In this document: one piece after another, positions 45,632 through 53,470 of the stretch
Numbering within the stretch: position 1 is the stretch's first letter
Layout: every line of letters starts with the position of its first letter
Virus record (IMG/VR): IMGVR_UViG_3300007513_000015
Location: 35,127-99,126 of that record
DNA from: a virus
DNA length: 64,000 nt
Direction: 5' to 3' (one strand)
Translations under genes and position numbers: made by a program
Notes under the pieces: generated by a model
What the model was told of the DNA's origin: nothing
Databases searched by the model: none
Seen by the model: only the letters and a program-made list of their open reading frames with translations

Positions 45632-45676
45632 GGAGCGAACGAAGTGAGCGACACTGGTCGAACGAAGTGAGACCAG
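45632..45676 (+). repeat. CGAACGAAGTGAG repeats in hairpins
   Basis: CGAACGAAGTGAG occurs at 45636-45648 and 45659-45671; the second is in a hairpin CTGGTC/GACCAG (45654-45676). A related CGAAGTGAG is at 45389-45397. These can pair, with one mismatch and one wobble, with CTCGCTTCGCTCG at 45820-45832, suggesting a long-range or loop-loop contact. Confidence 0.7.
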
Positions 45677-45687
45677 AGTTAGAGAAC

Positions 45688-45772
45688 TGTCCTAAAACTA
45701 TAGGATTGATGTAATAATTTATCCTTACATTGTCCTAAAACTATAGGATTGATGTAATAATTTATCCTTACA
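45688..45772 (+). repeat. Two exact 42-nt direct repeats (period 43)
   Basis: Copies at 45688-45729 and 45731-45772 are identical. Each contains inverted arms (TCCTA/TAGGA, TGTAA/TTACA). A degenerate third part follows (CTATAGGAT near 45777), and TTAGGACA at 45795-45802 is complementary to the TGTCCTAA start of each unit. The repeats could be RNA modules, or DNA iterons if this is a replication origin. Confidence 0.9.
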
Positions 45773-45810
45773 CTTTCTATAGGATCATTACACATTAGGA
45801 CACAACCCTA

Positions 45811-45872
45811 AGAACCAATCTCGCTTCGCTCGATTGGTCCTCCTTCGCTTCGCTCAGTCGGTTTTCTTTGAT
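45811..45872 (+). ncRNA. 3' hairpin of the non-coding locus, possible terminator
   Basis: Stem ACCAATC/GATTGGT (45814-45820 with 45832-45838) has the loop TCGCTTCGCTC, and a second CTTCGCTTCGCTCA (45843-45856) follows. A broken T-rich run (45861-45875) comes after, so this region may end the RNA. The next sigma70 promoter starts at 45880. Confidence 0.5.
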
Positions 45873-45879
45873 TTTAGTA

Positions 45880-45908
45880 TTGACTTTTTCTATATTTTAT
45901 GATATAAT
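45880..45908 (+). promoter_or_regulatory. Sigma70-type promoter of gp55
   Basis: TTGACT (45880-45885), 17-base spacer, TATAAT (45903-45908), 35 bases before the GTG start of the late sigma factor. Confidence 0.82.
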
Positions 45909-45943
45909 TGTATCTAATAACTACTATAAATGGAGATAGGAAA

Positions 45944-46561
45944 GTGACTAAAAAGACTGAAAAACCAGTTGATGAAGATAACAAGAACCATTACATTAAT
46001 AACAAAGAGTTTCTTGCGGCTCTTATTGAATACCAAAAGGACATTAGGGAGGCAGAAGAACAGAACCTTCCTAAACCTTATGTTACTGAGTACATTGCTA
46101 CGTGTTTTCTACAGATAGCACAAAGACTTTCCTATCGACCTAATTTTATTAACTACACTTATAAGGATGATATGATTTCTGACGGATTAGAGAATTGCCT
46201 TGCGTATATGCATAACTTTAATCCCGACAAGTCGGATAATCCTTTTGCGTATTTCACACAAATCATTTACTACGCCTTCCTAAGACGAATCCAGAAAGAG
46301 AAAAAACAACAGTACATCAAGTACAAATACTTTGATGAAGGTGGTGGTTTTGAACAAATGGATGAACTTCAAGAACACGATAAGGATTCTTTTGACTACA
46401 TTAATGACCGGGGTTCAGTGGATTTTCATACACACATTAAAGAATTTATTGATGATATGGAGAAGAAAGAAGCCGAAAAGATTGCTAAACGAGAAGCAAA
46501 GAGAGCGGAGAAAGAAAAACGCGGTTCTTCCCTTGACTTTTTTATGACTCCTGTCGTATGA
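45944..46561 (+). CDS. gp55: Late-promoter sigma factor gp55
   Basis: 205 residues from GTG 45944, chosen because GGAGATAGG lies just upstream; a TTG at 45908 lies inside the -10 box. YINNKEFLAALIEY, the YKDDMISDGLENCLAYMHNFNPDKSDNPFAYFTQIIYYAFLRRI region-2-like core and the C-terminal SSLDFFM correspond to T4 gp55, whose SLDFLYE tail binds the sliding clamp. It directs RNA polymerase to TATAAATA sites such as those listed here. It overlaps gp47 by 4 bases. Confidence 0.93.
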   Translation: MTKKTEKPVDEDNKNHYINNKEFLAALIEYQKDIREAEEQNLPKPYVTEYIATCFLQIAQRLSYRPNFINYTYKDDMISDGLENCLAYMHNFNPDKSDNPFAYFTQIIYYAFLRRIQKEKKQQYIKYKYFDEGGGFEQMDELQEHDKDSFDYINDRGSVDFHTHIKEFIDDMEKKEAEKIAKREAKRAEKEKRGSSLDFFMTPVV

Positions 46562-47601
46562 GTAAGGTAGCAATAATCACAGACACCCACTTTGGTGCCA
46601 GAAATGATAGTCAAGCATTTTCAGATTATTTTTATAAATTTTGGAATGAAATATTCTTTCCTTATTTGATTGAAAATGATATTAAAGAAATCATTCACTG
46701 TGGTGACTTGATGGACAGACGGAAGTATGTCAACTTTGATACTCTCAATAGGATGAGAAAAGAATTCATTCAGCCTATGAAAGATAATTGTATCACTATG
46801 CATACCATTGTAGGTAACCACGATACTTATTTTAAGAATACAGTAGAGGTTAACTCAGTAGAACAATTATTTGATATTTACGATGTTGAAGGCTCTCCTA
46901 TTGTAGCATATAGTAAACCATTCACAGTTAAGTTAATTGATGGATATAAGGTTGATATGATACCTTGGATCAATCAAGAGAACGAATCAGAGGTGATGGA
47001 GTTTATTGATAAAACAAAATCAACTATTTCCTTTGGACATTTTGATTTGAGTGGATTCGAAATGCATAAGGGAGTTAAATCAGCATATCATTCAATGAAA
47101 TCTGACTTTCTGAATGGATACGATACAGTGTATTCAGGTCATTTTCATACCAAAAGTGATAATGGTCATATCTACTATCTAGGTAACACATATGAAATGA
47201 CTTGGTCGGATCACAATGACAAGAGGGGTTTTCACATCTTTGATACAGAAACCCTTGAATGTGAGCATATCATAAATCCATTTATTATGCACTCAAAAAT
47301 TATTTATGATGATAGTGATTTGGGTGACCTAGATAAATATGAGGGAAGAATTGTTAAACTGATTGTTGATAAGAAAGAGGACATTGAGTATTTCAACAAT
47401 GTAGTTGATATTCTCCAGAGAGATTGTGAGAACCTCACAATCATTGAGGACTTCGGATTGTTATCTTCTAGTCAGATTGAATTTGAGGCAGAAGATACAA
47501 TAACCACATTAAATAACTATGTGGATAATTTAAGTATAGATAATGGTAAAGAAGTAAAGAAAATTCTACACGAGGTATATGTGGAAGCACTTGCAATATA
47601 G
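46558..47601 (+). CDS. gp47: Recombination nuclease subunit gp47 (Mre11/SbcD-like)
   Basis: 347 residues (T4 339). Calcineurin-type metal motifs in order: ITDTHFGARND, CGDLMDRR, VGNHDTYF and SGHFHTKS. With gp46 it forms the Mre11/Rad50-type complex that resects DNA ends for recombination-dependent replication. The start overlaps the stop of gp55 (ATGA). Confidence 0.95.
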   Translation: MSKVAIITDTHFGARNDSQAFSDYFYKFWNEIFFPYLIENDIKEIIHCGDLMDRRKYVNFDTLNRMRKEFIQPMKDNCITMHTIVGNHDTYFKNTVEVNSVEQLFDIYDVEGSPIVAYSKPFTVKLIDGYKVDMIPWINQENESEVMEFIDKTKSTISFGHFDLSGFEMHKGVKSAYHSMKSDFLNGYDTVYSGHFHTKSDNGHIYYLGNTYEMTWSDHNDKRGFHIFDTETLECEHIINPFIMHSKIIYDDSDLGDLDKYEGRIVKLIVDKKEDIEYFNNVVDILQRDCENLTIIEDFGLLSSSQIEFEAEDTITTLNNYVDNLSIDNGKEVKKILHEVYVEALAI

Positions 47602-47610
47602 GAGAGAAAA

Positions 47611-47790
47611 ATGAGTAAGTTAAACAACCACGAAATTGATATTCAATTGGAAGAGTATGAAGATGGACAAGAATCAACAGAAGCCATAGATGAGTATGTT
47701 GATGAACAAACAAATCTTGATTACTTGAGTGATATTAATGAAATGAGTGTTGAGTCTATGGCCAAACAAATTCTTGACAAAGAGGTTTAA
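47611..47790 (+). CDS. Small acidic protein between gp47 and gp46
   Basis: 59 residues from ATG 47611 (GGAG upstream) to TAA 47788-47790. It starts MSKLNNHEIDIQLEEYEDGQ and ends MAKQILDKEV, is strongly acidic and has no known motif. T4 also has small genes (46.1, 46.2) in this gap. The promoter of gp46 starts within its last codons. Confidence 0.68.
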   Translation: MSKLNNHEIDIQLEEYEDGQESTEAIDEYVDEQTNLDYLSDINEMSVESMAKQILDKEV

Positions 47791-47802
47791 ATCTGATATA
47801 AT
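47774..47802 (+). promoter_or_regulatory. Sigma70-type promoter directly at gp46
   Basis: TTGACA (47774-47779), 17-base spacer, TATAAT (47797-47802). The -10 ends 8 bases before ATG 47811, and no Shine-Dalgarno lies between, so a leaderless or near-leaderless message is predicted. Confidence 0.83.
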
Positions 47803-47810
47803 ACCTATCT

Positions 47811-49478
47811 ATGATAACATTCAAAACTGTAAGATATAAGAATTTCCTTTCCACAGGAAATAAGTTTTCTGAAATCAAGATTGATAATTCCCGCACCACC
47901 CTAATGATTGGGACAAATGGTGCGGGAAAGTCAACTTTTATGGATGCAATATCCTTTGGGTTGTTTGGCAAACCATTCAGAAAGATCAAACTAGGACAAT
48001 TAGTCAATAGCATAAACAATAAGAATTGTCAAGTAGAACTTGAGTTTTCTGTCGGCAATAAGGATTTTTTAATCAGACGAGGACTCAAGCCAGCAAAATT
48101 TGAAATCTATATTGATGGTGAAATGAAAGACCAAGATGCTAAGGCGAAAGATCAACAAGATTTCCTAGAGCGTTATGTTCTAAAGATGAATGAGAAATCA
48201 TTTAGACAAATTGTTGTGCTTGGTTCTGGATCATTTGTTCCATTTATGAGATTATCAGCAGGTGATAGACGTTCTATTATTGAGGAATTGCTTGATATTC
48301 AGATTTTTTCTGTTATGAATGATTTGGTCAAAAGTCGTATAGGTGACAACAAAGGGGGTATCACTGATGTGGCTCATAGAATAGAGTTGCTTGAACAAAG
48401 TATCCAGATTCAAGAGAACCACCTGAAAGAACTTCAGGAGAATAAAGAAGAGAGTATTATAACAAAACGTGCTGAAATAACCCGTTGTAATGAGCAGATT
48501 GAGGAGATTAATACTGAAATTTCTAAGTTGAAGAGTAGTGTTACCGATTATAAAGTTAAGCAGGAAAAGCATAAGAAACTAAGGAATTACTCAACTTCAT
48601 TCAAAAGTAAAAAACAAAATGTATCTAAACAGTTAGAGTTGGTAACCAATCATAAAGAGTGTCCTGCTTGTAAACAAGATATTGATGATAAGCATAGAGC
48701 TGAGGTGACTAAGAAACTAACTAAAGAGGAAAATGAACTTATCACAGCAATGGAAGATATTGCTAGTGAGATAGAAAAGGTCACTGATCGCATCAATGAG
48801 ATTGAGAGTATCCTTCTTCAAATAACCAATAAAAATAGTTCTATAACGGGTATTAATGAGTATATTAATAGACTCACAATGGATCTTGAAATTGATATCG
48901 AGGAGAAGGAAATTAATGTTGATACTAAAGAAATAGATTCCAAGAAGATACAACTTGACGCTGAGAGGGAAACAAAGTATACTTTACAGGAAAGTAGCCA
49001 TCATCTGAATACTGTTCAGGAGTTGTTGAAGGATTCTGGTATCAAGACTGTTATCATTCGCAACTACTTGCCGCTGATTAACCAATTAATTAACAAGTAT
49101 CTTTCTGAATTGAACTTCTATATCAACTTTGAGTTGGATGAGGCATTCAACGAGACCATCAAGAGTCGTGGTCGTGATGCGTTCCAATACGGATCATTCT
49201 CCGAGGGAGAGAAGTTGAGAATTGACCTAGCACTCTTATTTACTTGGAGAGAAGTTGCTAAGTTGAAATCTTCGGTGGCTACCAATCTATTGATTCTTGA
49301 TGAAATATTTGATTCAAGTCTGGACACAACTGGTATCGAGGACTTCCTAGGAATTCTCAACTCTCTTGGTGAAGAGACCAACACATTTGTCATATCACAC
49401 AAGGGGGACCAGATTCTTGACAAGTTTGGACGTGTGATTTATGTTGAAAAAGAGAAAAATTTTAGCAGAATTTCTTAA
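47811..49478 (+). CDS. gp46: Recombination nuclease subunit gp46 (Rad50/SbcC-like)
   Basis: 555 residues (T4 560). Walker A GTNGAGKST near 34-42, the FGLFGKPFRKIKLGQLVNS block as in T4, long coiled coils either side of a CPACK zinc hook near 284, the FSEGEKLRIDLALL signature and Walker B LLILDEIFDSSLD. It is the ATPase partner of gp47. The promoter placement leaves essentially no 5' leader. Confidence 0.95.
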   Translation: MITFKTVRYKNFLSTGNKFSEIKIDNSRTTLMIGTNGAGKSTFMDAISFGLFGKPFRKIKLGQLVNSINNKNCQVELEFSVGNKDFLIRRGLKPAKFEIYIDGEMKDQDAKAKDQQDFLERYVLKMNEKSFRQIVVLGSGSFVPFMRLSAGDRRSIIEELLDIQIFSVMNDLVKSRIGDNKGGITDVAHRIELLEQSIQIQENHLKELQENKEESIITKRAEITRCNEQIEEINTEISKLKSSVTDYKVKQEKHKKLRNYSTSFKSKKQNVSKQLELVTNHKECPACKQDIDDKHRAEVTKKLTKEENELITAMEDIASEIEKVTDRINEIESILLQITNKNSSITGINEYINRLTMDLEIDIEEKEINVDTKEIDSKKIQLDAERETKYTLQESSHHLNTVQELLKDSGIKTVIIRNYLPLINQLINKYLSELNFYINFELDEAFNETIKSRGRDAFQYGSFSEGEKLRIDLALLFTWREVAKLKSSVATNLLILDEIFDSSLDTTGIEDFLGILNSLGEETNTFVISHKGDQILDKFGRVIYVEKEKNFSRIS

Positions 49479-49538
49479 CAATCATCATATTTCGTTAAAA
49501 ATCAACAACATACACTATAGATTATTTTTGGTAAAGGG

Positions 49539-49582
49539 GTTGACACTGCCTTGAATCCGTGTATAATATGTATTGTTGATTG
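49539..49582 (+). promoter_or_regulatory. Sigma70-type promoter, copy 1 of a 44-bp duplicate
   Basis: TTGACA (49540-49545), 16-base spacer, TATAAT (49562-49567). All 44 bases are identical to 51780-51823. It drives the CobT-like gene. Confidence 0.88.
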
Positions 49583-49600
49583 AGAAAACGGAGACAAAAT

Positions 49601-51748
49601 ATGTCAGTAAATATTGCTTCTAAAAATGTTCTAGCCAAGTTGATGGCTACTGAGAACATTCACGTTGAGCATAGAAAAGTTCAAACTGCTTCGTTTGATG
49701 TGAAAAATCGTGTTCTATCTCTTCCTATGTGGGAAGATATGGATGATTCGATTTATGAGGGATTGATTGGCCACGAAGTTGGCCACGCCCTTTACACACC
49801 ATTTGAAGAGTGGGTGGAGTTTGTAAAAACTAACCCAGGACTTAAAGATTATGCTAATATCATTGAAGATGCTCGAATCGAGCGTAAAATGAAGGTCAAA
49901 TATCCTGGGATGAAAAAAACATTCTTCAGTATGTATGGTCAGTTGAAGAATCGTGATTTTTTCGGAACGAAGGGTCGTGAACTTGATTCTTATGGACTTC
50001 TTGATCGTATCAATATTCACTTCAAACTTGGTGTGATGGCGGAAGTGCCTTTCACGGATGATGAAAAAGTGTTTGTTGGTCGTATTATGAGGGCTGAATC
50101 ATTTGAGGATGTTCTTGCTCTTACCCTTGAGTTGGCTGAAAAGGCTAAGGAAGAACAGGCTGAAATTAACTTTGATAATTTTGATTTTGATGATGAGTCT
50201 GGTGATGAGTCTGAAAGTGAAGAAGAGTCTACTCCACCCCCTCCATCTAGCTCTGGAGACACGGAAGAAGAGTCTGATGAGTCTGAAAGTGAAGAAGAGT
50301 CTGGTGAGTCTGGTGAGTCTGGTGATGAGTCTGGTGATGAGTCTGAAAGTGAAGAATCTCCTCCTGAGTCCGAGACAATGCGGAACTTTGAGGATTCTCT
50401 TTCCCGTCTGAATAATGAAAATGCCAAAGATATCATATATGTTGACTTACCAAATGTTGCGCCTGAGAATGTCATTGTTGGATATAAGGACGTTCTTGGT
50501 GAACTGTCAAATTGGTGGGATAGAGATAGTGCCTGGGGTTATGGGGGTTATGACCGCTGGGGCCAGGGAAGTTTTAGAAAACAATTGAATGAAAACTTTC
50601 GTTCTTGGAAAAAAGATACTCTACCAGTGGTTAATTATCTTGTTAAAGAGTTTGAAATGAAACAGGCCGCTACTGCCCATCGCCGAACTTCTGTTGGCAA
50701 GACTGGAGTTATTGATACTAATAAGCTCCACGCATACAAGATTGATGAGGATATTTTCAAACGTGTTGCTACAGTACGTGATGGACGTAACCACGGACTT
50801 GTTATGTATATTGATTGGTCTGTATCAATGTCAGATAAGATTGTTGATACAATCAAGCAAGCCTTGACTCTGGTGATGTTTGCTCGAAAAGTCGGCATTC
50901 CATTTCGTGTCTATTCATTCACCAATTCAAAATCTACTTTTAATAAAACTACTTCTAAATCTATGTTTAAAAAATCAAATCAAACATCTTCGAAAGTCCT
51001 TGATTTGGGTAAAGTTGCTTTCCACGAGTTCTTTAATGATCGAATGAGTGGTCGTGAATTTAATAAACAAATTGAAAATATGTTCTATTTAGGCAAATCA
51101 CTGGTTTCTTATGGCGAGCCGATCTGTCCTGATGGATTCTCTCTTGGATCAACCCCTTTGAATGAAGCAATCATTGCTTCATATGATATGGTTGCTGATT
51201 TCAAGCGTACTACAGGTAAGGAAAAAATTAATGTGATTTTCTTGACTGATGGCGGCACTGATGGAAACACTGGATATCTGGACTGTACGGAGGATGATTT
51301 AGCTAGAAAATATATCTCATATGGTGAGAAAATGATGCTTCGAGATCCAGTTACCAAGAAAATCATCTGTAAAGAACGATACAATATGACTCACGGATTG
51401 TTGAGTGGTCTTGGTAGTCGCTGTGGAGTTAATGTGATTGGATTCCATATCACCAGTACCAAACACATTCGTAACAATATTGAATACACCTATTCTTGGG
51501 AAGAAGTTGCAAACAAGAAAAAATTCTTGACCAAGAATGGTTATGTTGGAATTCAAGAGGCTGGATATGATACCTACTTTCTGATTAATTCCAAATGTCT
51601 TGATAAGGAAGCCGAGTTTGTAGAGCCTGGTCGTAAGGATGATGGTTCAATTAACAAGGGCAAACTTCGTACTCAATTCCGCAAGTTCACAAAAGCCCGT
51701 AAGGTCAATAAAATGATGTTGAATGAGTTTGTTGCCTTGGTTGCCTAA
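49601..51748 (+). CDS. CobT-like protein: HExxH metallopeptidase-like plus VWA domain
   Basis: 715 residues from ATG 49601 (cGGAGa upstream); a TTG at 49580 is rejected. Residues near 55-75 carry a zinc motif GHEVGHALY (H-E-x-x-H), followed by IIEDARIERKMK, the place of a third acidic ligand. About 195-270 is an acidic Glu/Ser/Asp low-complexity stretch. From about 395 there is a von Willebrand A domain with MIDAS DWSVSMS. CobT of cobalt chelatase has a comparable acidic linker and VWA, and the next gene is a CobS-like AAA+ ATPase. The large chelatase CobN is not in the window, so a chaperone or peptidase role is as likely as cobalt insertion. Confidence 0.75.
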   Translation: MSVNIASKNVLAKLMATENIHVEHRKVQTASFDVKNRVLSLPMWEDMDDSIYEGLIGHEVGHALYTPFEEWVEFVKTNPGLKDYANIIEDARIERKMKVKYPGMKKTFFSMYGQLKNRDFFGTKGRELDSYGLLDRINIHFKLGVMAEVPFTDDEKVFVGRIMRAESFEDVLALTLELAEKAKEEQAEINFDNFDFDDESGDESESEEESTPPPPSSSGDTEEESDESESEEESGESGESGDESGDESESEESPPESETMRNFEDSLSRLNNENAKDIIYVDLPNVAPENVIVGYKDVLGELSNWWDRDSAWGYGGYDRWGQGSFRKQLNENFRSWKKDTLPVVNYLVKEFEMKQAATAHRRTSVGKTGVIDTNKLHAYKIDEDIFKRVATVRDGRNHGLVMYIDWSVSMSDKIVDTIKQALTLVMFARKVGIPFRVYSFTNSKSTFNKTTSKSMFKKSNQTSSKVLDLGKVAFHEFFNDRMSGREFNKQIENMFYLGKSLVSYGEPICPDGFSLGSTPLNEAIIASYDMVADFKRTTGKEKINVIFLTDGGTDGNTGYLDCTEDDLARKYISYGEKMMLRDPVTKKIICKERYNMTHGLLSGLGSRCGVNVIGFHITSTKHIRNNIEYTYSWEEVANKKKFLTKNGYVGIQEAGYDTYFLINSKCLDKEAEFVEPGRKDDGSINKGKLRTQFRKFTKARKVNKMMLNEFVALVA

Positions 51749-51779
51749 AGTAAAAAGTTGAAAAAAAGTCACCAAAAGT

Positions 51780-51823
51780 GTTGACACTGCCTTGAATCCG
51801 TGTATAATATGTATTGTTGATTG
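51780..51823 (+). promoter_or_regulatory. Sigma70-type promoter, copy 2 of a 44-bp duplicate
   Basis: TTGACA (51781-51786), 16-base spacer, TATAAT (51803-51808), identical to 49539-49582. Both leaders then contain AAAACGGAGA before the ATG. It drives the CobS-like gene. Confidence 0.88.
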
Positions 51824-51855
51824 TGAAAATTTGTTGATAAAACGGAGAAAATATT

Positions 51856-53058
51856 ATGAGTAAAAAACGTATTTCAGTTAATGAGTTTGCTGCCGCTTCG
51901 AAGGAAATGTTCGGCACACTTGACATCACTAAAGCTCAAATGAGTGCCATTTCTGAGACATATGGGGTGTTCATCCCGTCTGATGTTAAATATTCAGAAA
52001 AGATTGCAAGGGGTGTTCATCGAATCCCTGCTACTGAGGATGCGGTCACGCCTGCCAAATCAGAGAATACTACTACTGTTCCTAATAAATCTGATATTCA
52101 TACACCAGCGCCCGCACCCACCACTTCTGTGAGTGGAACTTCTGCGGCATCACTTGATTCTACTATTTCATTTATTCCTAAGACTGACCCATCGTTTGTT
52201 TCTTGGGGAAATATCACTGACTTGAAAAAGATCCTCAAGTCTCGCCTGTTCTTTCCTGTTTATCTAACTGGTATGAGTGGTAATGGTAAGACATTTGGAA
52301 TTGAACAAACTTGTGCTTCACTTGGACGTGAAATGATTCGAGTGAATTTCACTGCTGAAACAGATGAGGATGATTTGTTTGGTGGATTCCGCCTTGTGAA
52401 TGGTGAGACTGTTTTCCAGTACGGACCAGTTGTTGAGGCTATGAAGCGTGGTGCTGTTCTTCTGCTTGATGAAGTTGATCTTGCATCATCCAAGGTGATG
52501 GCTCTACAGTCTGTTCTTGAAGGTAAGGGGTACTTCATCAAAAAACGTGCTGAATGGGTTGAGCCTTCACCTGGATTTACAGTGATTGCTACTGCTAATA
52601 CCAAGGGCAAGGGATCGGATGATGGACGTTTTGTCGGTACTAATGTTATGAATGAGGCGTTCTTGGATCGCTTTTCAATCACAATGTATCAGCCTTACCC
52701 ATCTGAGGCAATTGAGAAAAAGATTTTAACTAAGGCGGCCGAGGGTTTTGGACTTCGCTCTGCCGAAGTCGATGCTTTCATTCCAAACCTAACAATGTGG
52801 GGAGATATCATCCGTAAGACATTTGAAGAGGGTGGGGTTGATGAGATTGTTTCGACTCGCCGACTTGTTGATATCTTGAAGAGTTATTCAATCTTCCAAG
52901 ATAAGGGTAAAGCAATCAAGATGGCTATTGAGCGTTTTGATGATGAAACCCGTGAGTCGTTTATGAGTCTTTATGAGAAGATTGATGCTGGAGTTGGAAA
53001 TGAGCAGTATGGCTCTTCTATTGAGGAGTCAGCCACCCAAAATGTTTCTAACTTCTAA
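51856..53058 (+). CDS. CobS/MoxR-like AAA+ ATPase
   Basis: 400 residues. A polar N-terminus to about 100 includes a Pro/Thr/Ser linker. The AAA+ core has Walker A GMSGNGKT near 138, TAETDEDDLFGGF (MoxR-type insertion), Walker B VLLLDEVDL, the VIATANTKGKGS sensor 1 segment and NEAFLDRF arginine finger. The set matches CobS of cyanophages and bacteria. MoxR/CobS ATPases pair with VWA proteins, and the VWA partner is the gene just upstream under an identical promoter. The complex may act as a chelatase or as a maturation chaperone. Confidence 0.88.
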   Translation: MSKKRISVNEFAAASKEMFGTLDITKAQMSAISETYGVFIPSDVKYSEKIARGVHRIPATEDAVTPAKSENTTTVPNKSDIHTPAPAPTTSVSGTSAASLDSTISFIPKTDPSFVSWGNITDLKKILKSRLFFPVYLTGMSGNGKTFGIEQTCASLGREMIRVNFTAETDEDDLFGGFRLVNGETVFQYGPVVEAMKRGAVLLLDEVDLASSKVMALQSVLEGKGYFIKKRAEWVEPSPGFTVIATANTKGKGSDDGRFVGTNVMNEAFLDRFSITMYQPYPSEAIEKKILTKAAEGFGLRSAEVDAFIPNLTMWGDIIRKTFEEGGVDEIVSTRRLVDILKSYSIFQDKGKAIKMAIERFDDETRESFMSLYEKIDAGVGNEQYGSSIEESATQNVSNF

Positions 53059-53098
53059 TGAATACTCCGTGGGGTAGTTGACCCCTCAATCAACGCTT

Positions 53099-53126
53099 CC
53101 TCACCTCTCCGGGGGTGAGGTTTTTT
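53099..53126 (+). terminator. Intrinsic terminator after the CobS-like gene
   Basis: Stem CCTCACC/GGTGAGG (53099-53105 with 53114-53120) followed by six T. Confidence 0.9.
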
Positions 53127-53146
53127 AACATATAGGAGACCTGATA

Positions 53147-53461
53147 ATGTGTGGTGTTTTAGAATTTGATTGGAAATATGGTGAAGGTGATGTACTGTCC
53201 GAATTGGCAGAATATCTAAAGGGAACTTATGGAGCCCACTACACCAACGAAAATAACGATGTGCAGACTCTTGATGTGTTTGCTTCCAGAGGCACTCTGG
53301 CATCAACCTCCATTGATAATGCTATTAAGTATCTAATGAGGTATGGTAAGAAGAATGGTAAGAATAAGATGGACTTGACAAAAGCCCTTCATTATGTTAT
53401 ACTGGCTCTAGCATATGAAGAAAAAACAAATCAGTTTGAAACTGATACGATTTACGAATAA
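53147..53461 (+). CDS. DUF3310-like small protein
   Basis: 104 residues. The C-terminal half, DNAIKYLMRYGKKNGKNKMDLTKALHYVILALAYE, fits the DUF3310 pattern ('A-x-x-Y-x-x-R-x-x-x-K-x-x-x-x-x-D-L-x-K-x-x-H-Y'), found in many phages near nucleotide metabolism genes. The N-terminus MCGVLEFDWKYGEGD is not recognised. It lies just after a terminator and contains the promoter for gp45. Confidence 0.68.
   Translation: MCGVLEFDWKYGEGDVLSELAEYLKGTYGAHYTNENNDVQTLDVFASRGTLASTSIDNAIKYLMRYGKKNGKNKMDLTKALHYVILALAYEEKTNQFETDTIYE
53375..53403 (+). promoter_or_regulatory. Sigma70-type promoter of gp45 inside the preceding gene
   Basis: TTGACA (53375-53380), 17-base spacer, TATACT (53398-53403), 68 bases before the sliding clamp ATG. 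Confidence 0.65.
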
Positions 53462-53470
53462 GGAGAAAAT

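Noticed and set aside
45688-45772. CRISPR array
   Set aside because: Only two 42-nt repeats with one base between them and no spacers or cas genes.
45908-45943. TTG start for gp55 at 45908
   Set aside because: It lies in the -10 box of the promoter and has no ribosome site; GTG 45944 has a strong one.
49580-49600. TTG start for the CobT-like gene at 49580
   Set aside because: The ribosome site GGAG lies downstream of it and correctly spaced for ATG 49601.
50017-50475. Ser/Asp-rich minus-strand frame opposite the CobT-like gene
   Set aside because: Mirror of the Glu/Ser/Asp repeat of the real gene; no promoter, start site or family.
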